Source of the DNA: Natronorubrum thiooxidans | GTDB taxonomy: Archaea; Halobacteriota; Halobacteria; Halobacteriales; Natrialbaceae | Assembly: GCF_900156475.1 (NCBI RefSeq) | Contig: NZ_FTNR01000021.1 | Coordinates: 1-34,518, forward strand | Length of the DNA: 34,518 nt | Reading direction: 5' to 3' | Shown: in pieces, positions 16,328 to 23,250 of the stretch | Layout of the letters: each line of letters begins with the position of its first letter | Numbering within the stretch: position 1 is the stretch's first letter | Notes under the pieces: generated by a model | What the model was told of the DNA's origin: nothing | The model's input: only the letters and a program-made list of their open reading frames with translations | Database searches by the model: none | Translations under genes and position numbers: made by a program

Positions 16328-16894
16328 ATGTCCTCGGAATCACTGCTTTCTTCGAAGTATAAGTTTTCCTTTGATCCGAGCATTGTTGAATTGAATTCTG
16401 ACGCGGATACCTCTGACTTCGATTGCGGGAAATCGGATATAAACGAGTTTATCCAGACAAAAGAAGCGGTTAAGTTCCACGAATATCGATTAGGGCATAC
16501 TCGCTTAGTCTACGACAACGAGACACTTGCTGCGTTCTTCACACTCGCTCCGTACAGTTTTCAGAGCGATGCGTATGACGGGTCTGAAACCCAATACGCG
16601 GAGAAACTCCAAAACGAAGATGACCTGCCTCCTGCAGTTCCAAGCCGTCTTCTTGGACAAATTGGTGTTGATAGGCAGTATCAGGATGTCGGATTAGGAA
16701 AGTACCTGATGCGGTACATCATTGCGGACACATTGGAGCGTGACCAAAGCATCCCGTTTCGATTCATCGTACTTCACGCTCATGAAGATGTCGTAGATTT
16801 CTACAAAAAATTCGGGTTCGTAGAAAGCAACTCGGGGAAAGATAACAGTTGGGAGAATACGATCATGTTCCTCGATCTGGAAGAATACCGGTAA
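16328..16894 (+). CDS. GNAT N-acetyltransferase, TacT-like toxin candidate
   Basis: This 188-residue protein has the order of features seen in GNAT toxins such as TacT/AtaT that acetylate aminoacyl-tRNA. These are DFDCGKSDINEFIQTKEAVKF near the N-terminus (the 'FDCG...L..FL' opening), then TRLVYDNETLAAFFTLAPYS. The substrate strand PSRLLGQIGVDRQYQ leads into the acetyl-CoA loop QYQDVGLGKYL (Q-x-x-G-x-G). The closing FYKKFGFVES has the Tyr often used as general acid. ATG 16328 is preferred to a TTG one codon earlier. It probably forms an operon with the 48-residue gene upstream. A non-toxic acetyltransferase cannot be excluded. Confidence 0.78.
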   Translation: MSSESLLSSKYKFSFDPSIVELNSDADTSDFDCGKSDINEFIQTKEAVKFHEYRLGHTRLVYDNETLAAFFTLAPYSFQSDAYDGSETQYAEKLQNEDDLPPAVPSRLLGQIGVDRQYQDVGLGKYLMRYIIADTLERDQSIPFRFIVLHAHEDVVDFYKKFGFVESNSGKDNSWENTIMFLDLEEYR

Positions 16895-17063
16895 CAGTGC
16901 TCGCGTTTACTATGTCATCTGTATCTGACGCTAAGGGCAAACAAGTAGCGTGACCGACATACGTTATGTATCTCGCACGACTCGACGAATCTGACCAATC
17001 ACTGTCAGAACTTTCAGTATTCCATATTACACGTGTGTTGTAGCCATCATCGCCTAAATGTCC

Positions 17064-17165
17064 TCACCCGAGCAGCCATTCACTGTTGCGATATTTCGAG
17101 CCACATTTGGGACAGTCGGTATGAGGACATCTCCACGTTAGTTCACAAGAATATCCGGAAGGTCG
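17064..17165 (-). pseudogene. Zinc-ribbon-like reading frame without a start
   Basis: A 33-codon open frame on the minus strand ends WRCPHTDCPKCGSKYRNSEW-LLG, a plausible zinc-ribbon C-terminus with CxxxxC and CxxC spacing. No ATG, GTG or TTG lies in frame after the preceding stop. The frame overlaps the end of the 232-residue gene in another register. It may be the tail of a broken gene, or an alternative C-terminus of its neighbour reached by a frameshift. Nothing else is visible in 16,895-17,137. Confidence 0.2.
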
Positions 17166-17836
17166 TCATGTGACTGGTTCGGAAACACATATCGACTACT
17201 TCGGATCCCCTCGTTTCCGAAAATAGGAAATCGCTCCTCCTGAGCCGTATTTCCACCCTCTTTCAGTTCAACAACCACTCCGTCCCCATGGACTGTAACG
17301 ACGTTGTACACTTCGTTTTCCAGCGTATCGTGAATAGTGACTTCACGGAGTTGCTTCGTAACATCCCACAGGGTTCCGAGAGGCACGATGAACGTGGCAC
17401 TTCCATTTTCTTCTTTAAACTGATGGCGTTCGGTACAGAACGCATATCGGTCAAGCCGGTGGCGAACGCCATCGAAGTCACCGTTGAGTCCTTGAGTGAC
17501 TCCTCTGACAATCGCATCGTACATTCGGTTACTAACCGCTTCCCGAAGCTTTGTTGCGTCTTCTTCGGCGGCAAGGGCAACGACGGTCGATTCGTCAAGG
17601 ACACTCCTCTCAAGGTCACCCGGAACGATCTCGTCACATTCTGCTTCTCCAATATGCAAATCAAACTCCAAACGCAACTTCGAGCCAATCGGATGGGCAG
17701 AAATCTCTCTGAAAATATTGTCGGGCTTGATCCGCTCTGTGTCTCTATTTTCGCTCACCGACTCCACAAGTTCCGCGAGTTTCGAAGCCTCGATATTTGA
17801 CTTCTGCATCGTGCTCGAGGATCGTTTATCGTTCAT
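17138..17836 (-). CDS. Unrecognised 232-residue protein, partner of GHKL-like gene
   Basis: I do not recognise this protein. It is soluble, acidic and mixed alpha/beta, with no membrane helix, no cysteine motif and no nucleotide-binding loop. The N-terminal third is helical and Lys/Glu-rich (KLAELVESVSENRDTERIKPDN). The middle holds RLEFDLHIGEAECDEIVPGDLE and VALAAEEDATKLREAVSNRMYDAIVRG. The C-terminal half is beta-rich, with NVVTVHGDGVVVELKEGG and RYVFPNQSHDDLPD. It begins 17 bp after the stop of the GHKL-like gene on the same strand, so the two are almost certainly co-transcribed. Codon use is less GC-biased than in the core genes to the left. Confidence 0.7.
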   Translation of the reverse strand: MNDKRSSSTMQKSNIEASKLAELVESVSENRDTERIKPDNIFREISAHPIGSKLRLEFDLHIGEAECDEIVPGDLERSVLDESTVVALAAEEDATKLREAVSNRMYDAIVRGVTQGLNGDFDGVRHRLDRYAFCTERHQFKEENGSATFIVPLGTLWDVTKQLREVTIHDTLENEVYNVVTVHGDGVVVELKEGGNTAQEERFPIFGNEGIRSSRYVFPNQSHDDLPDILVN

Positions 17837-17853
17837 CTGTGACGATTCCGAAC

Positions 17854-18387
17854 TCAGAGATCACGCAGTCTCCGAACGCTAGAAGCGTTCTCGTCTGTGT
17901 TAACCGAAACGAGTGCTGTCCATTCGCTTTCGTCGAGTGCAGCGTATTCCCGGAGCTCCGCTTCAGAGATACGTTCGCAGATGTCGTCAGGAGCATCGAG
18001 GTTCACAACCTCGACACGCGTACCACCTTCCCAATATCCGGAATTGAATTCTGTGATCTGGTACTCAGGGGGATTCTCACTTGACGCTCGCCACACCTGC
18101 CCGTCTTTTTTGGTGACGACATGAACCTCCTCAGCACCGTAGAACGGCACATCCTCTGCGGACGCGTCGAAGAATCTCTCGAATTCCGTGGGTGCCGTAC
18201 CCTCTCCGTCATCTTCGACAATGATCACGGGCCCAGCCTCCTCAACCCGAATGTCGATGCCGATCTGATCGGGGTCACGCTCGTACGCAGCACCAACGAG
18301 GTCAAGAACGGCAAGCTTGGTTGGCATGGTCGAATCGCTCTCATCAGATTCAGACATCTCGGCGCCGTCGTTATCGTGTGTGTTCAT
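17854..18387 (-). CDS. GHKL/Hsp90-type ATPase-fold protein, degenerate N-box
   Basis: This 177-residue protein has residues 21-130 resembling the N-terminal half of the Hsp90/MutL/histidine-kinase ATP-binding fold. LAVLDLVGAAYERDPDQIGIDI aligns with the N-box helix (ELVxNAxDA). IIVEDDGEG is the G1 box DxGxG (Asp 59, Gly 61, Gly 63). After a lid-like region, EGGTRVEVVNL matches the closing 'GTxVxV' strand. The catalytic Glu is Asp 29, and the Mg-binding Asn is Ala 33, so ATP binding is possible but hydrolysis is doubtful. The N-terminal 20 residues are disordered and acidic. It is the first gene of a two-gene minus-strand operon. A stand-alone domain of this kind is unusual. Confidence 0.65.
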   Translation of the reverse strand: MNTHDNDGAEMSESDESDSTMPTKLAVLDLVGAAYERDPDQIGIDIRVEEAGPVIIVEDDGEGTAPTEFERFFDASAEDVPFYGAEEVHVVTKKDGQVWRASSENPPEYQITEFNSGYWEGGTRVEVVNLDAPDDICERISEAELREYAALDESEWTALVSVNTDENASSVRRLRDL

Positions 18388-18733
18388 ATGCGAAGTTGCA
18401 ACTATCTATTTGCGCTGTTCAATATTTGCACGCCCCTCAATCGCCGTGTGGCCGCTATACCTTCTCAGATCGCTCGATTTTTCTCCTCGACGCTGAACAC
18501 GTGATAAGAGAAGATCAATTTCAAACTTATAGATTTTTGTTTCTATATTACATTTCGAAATCGGTCGCCGCATTATCACATTTGGTCTTACTCTTCACAC
18601 ATCTTCTCGATAGCGTCCTAACCATCGACTGTAGTGACTGCTCAGTGAATCACTAAGTGTTAATTTCGAACTGCTTCTTTCCGAATAGGTATCTTAATAC
18701 TTACTCTTATCAAAGAACAGACGTATTTCTCTC
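18388..18733. other. AT-rich divergent promoter region
   Basis: This 346-bp gene-free stretch is clearly AT-rich for this genome. It lies between the divergent GHKL-like operon and the ParB-methyltransferase gene. Several TATA-like runs occur (TTATAGATTTTTG, CTATATTAC, CTTAATACTTAC), giving ample promoter material for both directions. I see no reading frame that looks coding. Confidence 0.4.
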
Positions 18734-18751
18734 GAGGAGAACACCATCCTT

Positions 18752-20158
18752 GTGGGATCGAACTCATCACCGCCTAAAGAAGAAGTGACAGAACTTCCAG
18801 ACTACCTATCTGTAGAATCTGGCTACCAGCCTCGAGTAGAAACTCGGCACCTCGAGACGCTCCAACCCCATCCCCTTAACGAACGTACGTACGGCGACCG
18901 GACTGATCTTAAGGAAACATTCCTTGACTCCATCGAGAACAATGGAATTCACACCCCACTTATTGTCACCCCTACTGACCTGATTATCTCGGGTCACCGG
19001 CGATGGGAGGCCGGCAAACAGCTTGACCTTGAGATAGTACCGGTCATCGTTCAAGAGTTCGCCGATGAACTCGACCAAAAGGAAGCTTTGATCGATCTCA
19101 ACCGCCAGCGAGATAAGACCTTCAGCCAGAAAATGCGAGAATCCGAGGTGCTACACGAGATTGAGGCTGCCCGGGCACGTCAGCGTCAAGGCCAGCGTAC
19201 AGACCTTCGGGAAAACGTACCCGATAGTGAGGTTTCTGAGTTCGCGCGTACTCGCGATGTCGTCGCCGAGAAAATCAACATTGGGTCTGGCAAGACCTAT
19301 GACTACGCCCGCACCGTCTGGGAGGCCGCTCAAGACGACGATCCAGTCGCAGTCAACCAAGTCAATAAACTAGACCGTGGCGATCAATCTATCAGCGGGG
19401 CCTACAAGATGGTACATCAACGCCACCCTTCTGAGTCCTCGGATACTGGAACCCCATCCGCGGCTACCCCCACCGACAAGGATGGCACATCATCCGACAA
19501 GGGAGAAATCCTCTCGCCGGACGAGTTAATTCTCTCAGCTCACATCGGCACGAACGAGGATCTATTCCCGGATATTCTTGACCTGCACGTCGAGAAAGGC
19601 GCAGTAATCGCAGACGTCACCTTCGGTAAAGGCGTTTTCTGGAAACAAGTTGACGTTGATGCGTACGAACTTCGCGCGACAGACATTCAGCCAGAACGTT
19701 CTCCGAGCGACAACTCCGGAGTCAACTATCACGACCTTCCGTACGACGACAGCGAACTCGACTCGGTCGTCTTCGATCCGCCCTACGCTAGTGGTCTATA
19801 CAATGAAGATCGGCGCGATGGTGACGAGGAAGCGTGGATTGTTGAACAGTACGGTACCGTCTTCGAAGGCAAACGTACTGGCCACGATGCGGTACTTCAC
19901 GAGTATGCCGGCGGAGCGAAGGAAGCGAAACGCGTGCTTCGGGAGGGAGGAACGTACATCGTGAAGACGATGGACGAAGTAGCTAGCGGCAAGCAACATC
20001 TCACCCATGTTGAAATCATTGAAATTTGTGAAGAGTTAGGGTTCACTACGACCGATTTGTTTGTCCTTGTTGGACAGACCACACCATCGTCACAAGGAAT
20101 TGTAACACAGCAGCACGCTCGAAAGAACCACTCGTACTTCCTCGTCTTCACCGCCTAA
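18752..20158 (+). CDS. ParB-like domain fused to DNA methyltransferase
   Basis: This 468-residue protein has three parts. Residues of about 30-105 are a ParB/sulfiredoxin-like domain, with GIHTPLIVTPTDLIISGHRRWEAGK containing the GHRRWEA motif (81-87). Residues of about 120-230 are a helical DNA-binding linker rich in Arg, ending in a disordered Ser/Thr/Asp stretch. Residues of about 245-468 are an amino-methyltransferase, with motif I DVTFGKGVFW (Asp 288) and motif IV DPPY (342-345), so N6-adenine or N4-cytosine methylation is likely. The start is GTG, supported by a GAGGAG Shine-Dalgarno 12 bases upstream. No restriction enzyme gene adjoins it. Similar fusions occur in phages and integrated elements. 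Confidence 0.88.
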   Translation: MGSNSSPPKEEVTELPDYLSVESGYQPRVETRHLETLQPHPLNERTYGDRTDLKETFLDSIENNGIHTPLIVTPTDLIISGHRRWEAGKQLDLEIVPVIVQEFADELDQKEALIDLNRQRDKTFSQKMRESEVLHEIEAARARQRQGQRTDLRENVPDSEVSEFARTRDVVAEKINIGSGKTYDYARTVWEAAQDDDPVAVNQVNKLDRGDQSISGAYKMVHQRHPSESSDTGTPSAATPTDKDGTSSDKGEILSPDELILSAHIGTNEDLFPDILDLHVEKGAVIADVTFGKGVFWKQVDVDAYELRATDIQPERSPSDNSGVNYHDLPYDDSELDSVVFDPPYASGLYNEDRRDGDEEAWIVEQYGTVFEGKRTGHDAVLHEYAGGAKEAKRVLREGGTYIVKTMDEVASGKQHLTHVEIIEICEELGFTTTDLFVLVGQTTPSSQGIVTQQHARKNHSYFLVFTA

Positions 20159-20192
20159 AAGAGCAGGTAACTCGTAACCGAGGCTTCCATAA

Positions 20193-20348
20193 CCGCCCCA
20201 TCATGTAGCGGCAGTAGGATCGACATCGTGGTATTCTGCCATTTCCGTTCTCGGCGAGATCATTGATGGATTCATCAATCTCTACGAGTTTGCGCCCAAA
20301 CAGTGGCCAGACGACTCCAGCTGGCAAGTGGTCAAGATCGACGACTGA
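20193..20348 (+). pseudogene. C-terminal remnant of an unrecognised gene
   Basis: An open frame of 51 codons has no start codon and ends LGEIIDGFINLYEFAPKQW-PDDSSWQVVKIDD before TGA at 20348. The composition is coding-like, and it follows the ParB-methyltransferase on the same strand. It looks like the tail of a truncated gene. Between 20,349 and 20,627 I see no further gene. Confidence 0.3.
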
Positions 20349-20627
20349 CCACCATTTTCTCCCTGTTTTTCATCGGAACTCGAGGGGGTGGTCACTCACG
20401 TTCAATGTGCAAGACCTTGCGGGAACGTGTGGAGCTAATCGCCAGATAGCAGAACTCGTGAAACGTACCCCGGCAATACGGGGCATACGAAACGAAATGG
20501 TCTGCAGCCCGCCACGCCGGCATTCAAGTTGAGAGCAACCGGAGGAATCAGGTGGGTGGTAGGGAGGTCACTCGCAGAAGGGATGGGACGATGACGGCAC
20601 GGGACAGGAGGCCCGTACGCTCTACTC

Positions 20628-21008
20628 TTAGCAGTCACCGAACCTGTTGTCGCCGTAACCTCGCCAATCCTCGATCACCTCGCGGAGCGCCCGCCGGGCA
20701 CGCGTCTGGAACGCCACCGGATCCGCCTTACCGGACGGATCCACGTCCGGCGGGTAGTCCTCCTCCACGGTCAACTCGTGCATCGCGTCCGCACGCCTCT
20801 GGATCAGCCTGTCCATCCAGTCCTCGTGGTTGGCGGCCCACGCCAACGCCGCCGTCACGTCCGCCACGTCCAGCCCGCGCTCGTCCGCGTACTCCTCGAC
20901 GGATTGTGTCGAGCCACCCAGCTGTAGAACCACGGTCAGCACGGGGAGTCTCCGGCCAGCAATGCGTGGCTCCCCATCCATGGGTATCTCGACATGCGCG
21001 CTAACCAT
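20628..21008 (-). CDS. DUF433 (VapB45-like antitoxin family) protein
   Basis: This 126-residue protein opens with the DUF433 pattern EIPMDGEPRIAGRRLPVLTVV (the family's 'GKPxIRGTRIPV') followed by the helix-turn-helix VEEYADERGLDVADVTAALAWAANHEDW. DUF433 proteins are often antitoxins partnered with PIN or DUF5615 nucleases, but no such toxin is adjacent. The C-terminal 50 residues (DYPPDVDPSGKADPVAFQTRARRAL) are outside the usual domain. Its ATG overlaps the stop of the preceding gene by eight bases (ATGGTTAG), so translation is coupled. This start was preferred over an upstream ATG at 21017 for that reason. Confidence 0.8.
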   Translation of the reverse strand: MVSAHVEIPMDGEPRIAGRRLPVLTVVLQLGGSTQSVEEYADERGLDVADVTAALAWAANHEDWMDRLIQRRADAMHELTVEEDYPPDVDPSGKADPVAFQTRARRALREVIEDWRGYGDNRFGDC

Positions 21009-21321
21009 CGAGCACACCCTCGATCATCCCGCGCATATGCTGGTTCTGACGCCAGTAGTACGCGACGCGACGCCGTTCCCGCCGCTCACTCGCGTCCATC
21101 TCCGAGATAATGCCCTCCTCCAGTTCACGCGGGCCGTCGACATCGTACTCGTCGCACCATTCGCGTTCCTCCTCGTCCATCCGCGCGAGCTCCGCTCTGA
21201 GCTCCTTATCGGGCTGGTCGGCCAGTTCCTCGCGCTTCTCCTCGCGTAGTTTCTCTTCGTCATAGTCGGGAAGGGATAGTGGCTCCGTCTCTCCGTCGAC
21301 ATCCTCGATGTCCTCGAGCAT
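21001..21321 (-). CDS. Acidic helical protein coupled to DUF433 gene
   Basis: I do not recognise this 106-residue protein. It starts MLEDIEDVDGETEPLSLPDYDEE and is very rich in Glu, Asp and Arg, with long predicted helices (EKLREEKREELADQPDKELR; DASERRERRRVAYYWRQNQ). It ends MRGMIEGVLDG. There is no membrane segment and no catalytic motif. It is the first gene of an overlapping pair with the DUF433 gene. By position it could be the toxin or an accessory factor, but its charge pattern resembles neither PIN nor RelE. The inner ATG 21321 is used because upstream sequence in the same frame is Arg/Pro-rich noise. Confidence 0.6.
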   Translation of the reverse strand: MLEDIEDVDGETEPLSLPDYDEEKLREEKREELADQPDKELRAELARMDEEEREWCDEYDVDGPRELEEGIISEMDASERRERRRVAYYWRQNQHMRGMIEGVLDG

Positions 21322-21623
21322 ACCTGCTACTACGCTCTGACGACACTTCGTTCCTATCAATAAAGTTATGGATAGCGGAGGGTAGCAACGGGAGCGTGGC
21401 CGCCCGCCGAACGCGGCGGACGGTCGATGACTCCACCTGAACCACCGCCGAAGCGGGCTTATCGGAGTGGGCGGCGAACCCCCATTAGGTGGTTCGCTGG
21501 CGTTCCTCCTGTGGCCCGTCCGGCACACGCGTTTCTCTCGTGAAACTCCAAAAACGCTGCCCCGAGGGCATTAACGCCGACTACACGCAGACATTTATCC
21601 GACAGGACAGGTGACGAGCAGGT
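21322..21623. other. Gene-free divergent interval
   Basis: These 302 bp lie between the DUF433 operon and a small plus-strand gene. A TATA-like ACATTTATCCG at about 21,590-21,600 suits the plus-strand gene, and CTTTATTG at about 21,356-21,363 suits the minus-strand operon. No further gene is visible. Confidence 0.35.
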
Positions 21624-21797
21624 ATGGACGAACTCAACGAGATCAAGTCGAAACTCGCCATGGCCAGTTCAGGACTTCACAAAACCCTCGAAAACGCAGA
21701 AGACATCGAAGAAGTCGACGATGAAGCCCTCGACAACATCGAGACCGCCCGCGACGCCGCCCGCCGCGCACTCGAACTCATCGACGGTGATGAATAG
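21624..21797 (+). CDS. Small acidic helical protein (57 residues)
   Basis: This short frame from ATG 21624 to TAG 21797 starts MDELNEIKSKLAMASSGLH and ends RRALELIDGDE. It is a single amphipathic helix pattern with Ala/Leu heptads and GC-ending codons typical of halophile genes. It is convergent with the serine recombinase, with nine bases between the stops, and has a TATA-like box about 30 bp upstream. It could be a recombinase accessory or regulatory factor; similar tiny proteins accompany haloarchaeal resolvases. The function is unknown. Confidence 0.6.
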   Translation: MDELNEIKSKLAMASSGLHKTLENAEDIEEVDDEALDNIETARDAARRALELIDGDE

Positions 21798-21806
21798 GCC
21801 GCCGGG

Positions 21807-22568
21807 TCAGTCGTCAGCGCGGTCGATCTCGTCAAGGGCTGCATCCACGCGCTCGTCCTCGGCTTCCTCCTCAAGATACCACCGCCGCCGTTCGTCGTCC
21901 TTGTGAATGTTCATGAGTGTCTGCCGCGTGCAGTTTGGAATCTCTCGGGCGGCCTCACGATAGGACGCTCCATCCTCGATGGCCTCGAGTGCCCGGACGA
22001 CGTCGAGGTAGCTAGTCTCACCCTCTTCGTAATCGGGAGAGAGGTTGGGGTGGAGGTAGCCCTCATCACTACGAGCAAAGCCGGTCGGCGTCTGGCCAAG
22101 CCACTTCCCTTCTCGCCGGGCGCGACGAAGGCCGGACTTGGTGCGGCGGATGATCTGCCTGCGTTCCTCAGTGTAGACCATCCCGACGACATCGGCGACG
22201 AACCGATTCGTGCCGTCGGGCTTGATCTTGTCCACCTTCCCGTTGGTGATGTGGACGGTGACGCCGTTGTCCTCGCACGCGTCGAAGAACTCCTGAATGA
22301 TGGAGCCGCGCCGGCCGATGCGGCTGATCTCCCAGACCACGACGTGATCGAGTTCGCCGTTCTTGATGCGGTCGAGGAGTTCGAGGTAGTCTTCGCGGTC
22401 GCGCGTGCTCCCGCTGACATCAAGGTCAACGTAATTGGTGATCTCAGTGGGATCGATGGCGGTGTTCTCCTCAAGCCACCTGTCGAGGTCATGCATCTGG
22501 TGCGACTTCTCCTGCGTGTCGGTGCTGGCGCGAATGTACTTCGCGTAATCCTTGGTATCGTCAATCAT
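21807..22568 (-). CDS. Serine recombinase (resolvase/invertase family)
   Basis: This 253-residue site-specific recombinase has an N-terminal resolvase domain with the catalytic motif YIRASTDTQEKS (Ser 15). Further landmarks are VVWEISRIGRRGSIIQEFFDACEDNGV with the conserved Arg pair, and MVYTEERRQIIRRTKSGLRRARREGKWLGQTPTGFA leading out along the long E-helix. The C-terminal part carries a helix-turn-helix (DGASYREAAREIPNCTRQTLMNIHK) and an acidic tail. The length is between small resolvases (about 190) and large integrases (about 500). It presumably drives movement or resolution of the local element. The start is the ATG at 22568, and a 14-base palindrome lies about 75 bp upstream. Confidence 0.92.
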   Translation of the reverse strand: MIDDTKDYAKYIRASTDTQEKSHQMHDLDRWLEENTAIDPTEITNYVDLDVSGSTRDREDYLELLDRIKNGELDHVVVWEISRIGRRGSIIQEFFDACEDNGVTVHITNGKVDKIKPDGTNRFVADVVGMVYTEERRQIIRRTKSGLRRARREGKWLGQTPTGFARSDEGYLHPNLSPDYEEGETSYLDVVRALEAIEDGASYREAAREIPNCTRQTLMNIHKDDERRRWYLEEEAEDERVDAALDEIDRADD

Positions 22569-22643
22569 ACTTTGTGAGTGGTTAGGCGGGCCAGAGGGGT
22601 TGCCAGTTTACCGCAGAGGCTCCACTTAAAGAACCGCTCTCGC

Positions 22644-22657
22644 TTACAGGCCTGTAA
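22644..22657. promoter_or_regulatory. 14-base palindrome upstream of recombinase
   Basis: TTACAGGCCTGTAA is a perfect palindrome 76-89 bp upstream of the recombinase start and about 210 bp upstream of the histone-fold operon. A dyad of this size fits a dimer-binding operator or a resolution half-site pair. The 298-bp gap around it (22,569-22,866) has no gene. Confidence 0.45.
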
Positions 22658-22866
22658 ACGAACATCCGTCCGTGCAACCACTCTATCCGGATCCAAGCTA
22701 TCACCTCGGATAAACGCCGGCCCGGTGCAACCCCCAACCGCGACGAACGCGTGTCCGCGAACTCCGTTTTGAACCTCGGTCGCTAATCTGGAACGAGACC
22801 GGTCAGGAAGACGAACACTCTCCAACTGTAGAAAGGACTATTTGACCCCAATGACAGGTAGGAGTC

Positions 22867-23250
22867 ATGGCTGTTGAGGGAGAGGACTCCGAACAAGCAG
22901 AAACAGAAGAAAACGATACCGAAGACATCGCACCCCCGGTCAAACCAACCTCACTGAAACGATTCGTCAAACAGCACTCCGATCTGAATGCAGGCGGTGA
23001 TGCAGTCGACGAACTGCAACACCATCTCGAATTCGTCGCGGAGAGAATCTGGCTTGAAGCCAGCAAACACGCCGAGGACGACGGTCGCAAGACAGTGAAA
23101 GAACGCGACGTGCAACACGCTATTGACCAGTTCACGGAGCCTCACGATCTGATCAAGAAGACCACGGAGCAACTGGACTGGATGAAACGTAATCTCGATA
23201 GACAGGTTGAACAGTCCATCGTCTACGCCGAAGACAGATATGACGACTGA
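22867..23250 (+). CDS. Single histone-fold protein with acidic N-tail
   Basis: This is a 127-residue protein. Residues 1-25 are an acidic, disordered tail. Residues of about 27-90 form a histone fold: helix 1 TSLKRFVKQHS, long helix 2 DAVDELQHHLEFVAERIWLEASKHAEDDG, then GRKTVKERDVQHAIDQF. The last matches the loop-2/helix-3 signature of archaeal histones (GRKTIKxxDIxxA in HMfB). Residues 91-127 add a C-terminal helical extension (LIKKTTEQLDWMKRNLDRQVEQ) absent from ordinary archaeal histones. Known haloarchaeal histones are two-fold fusions, so this is not the housekeeping one. The stop overlaps the next gene by 11 bases, so translation is coupled. GGAG lies four bases before the ATG. Confidence 0.82.
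   Translation: MAVEGEDSEQAETEENDTEDIAPPVKPTSLKRFVKQHSDLNAGGDAVDELQHHLEFVAERIWLEASKHAEDDGRKTVKERDVQHAIDQFTEPHDLIKKTTEQLDWMKRNLDRQVEQSIVYAEDRYDD

Noticed and set aside
22578-22825. Small frames on both strands between recombinase and histone-fold gene
   Set aside because: Overlapping on opposite strands, Arg-rich and spanning the palindrome; better read as a regulatory gap.
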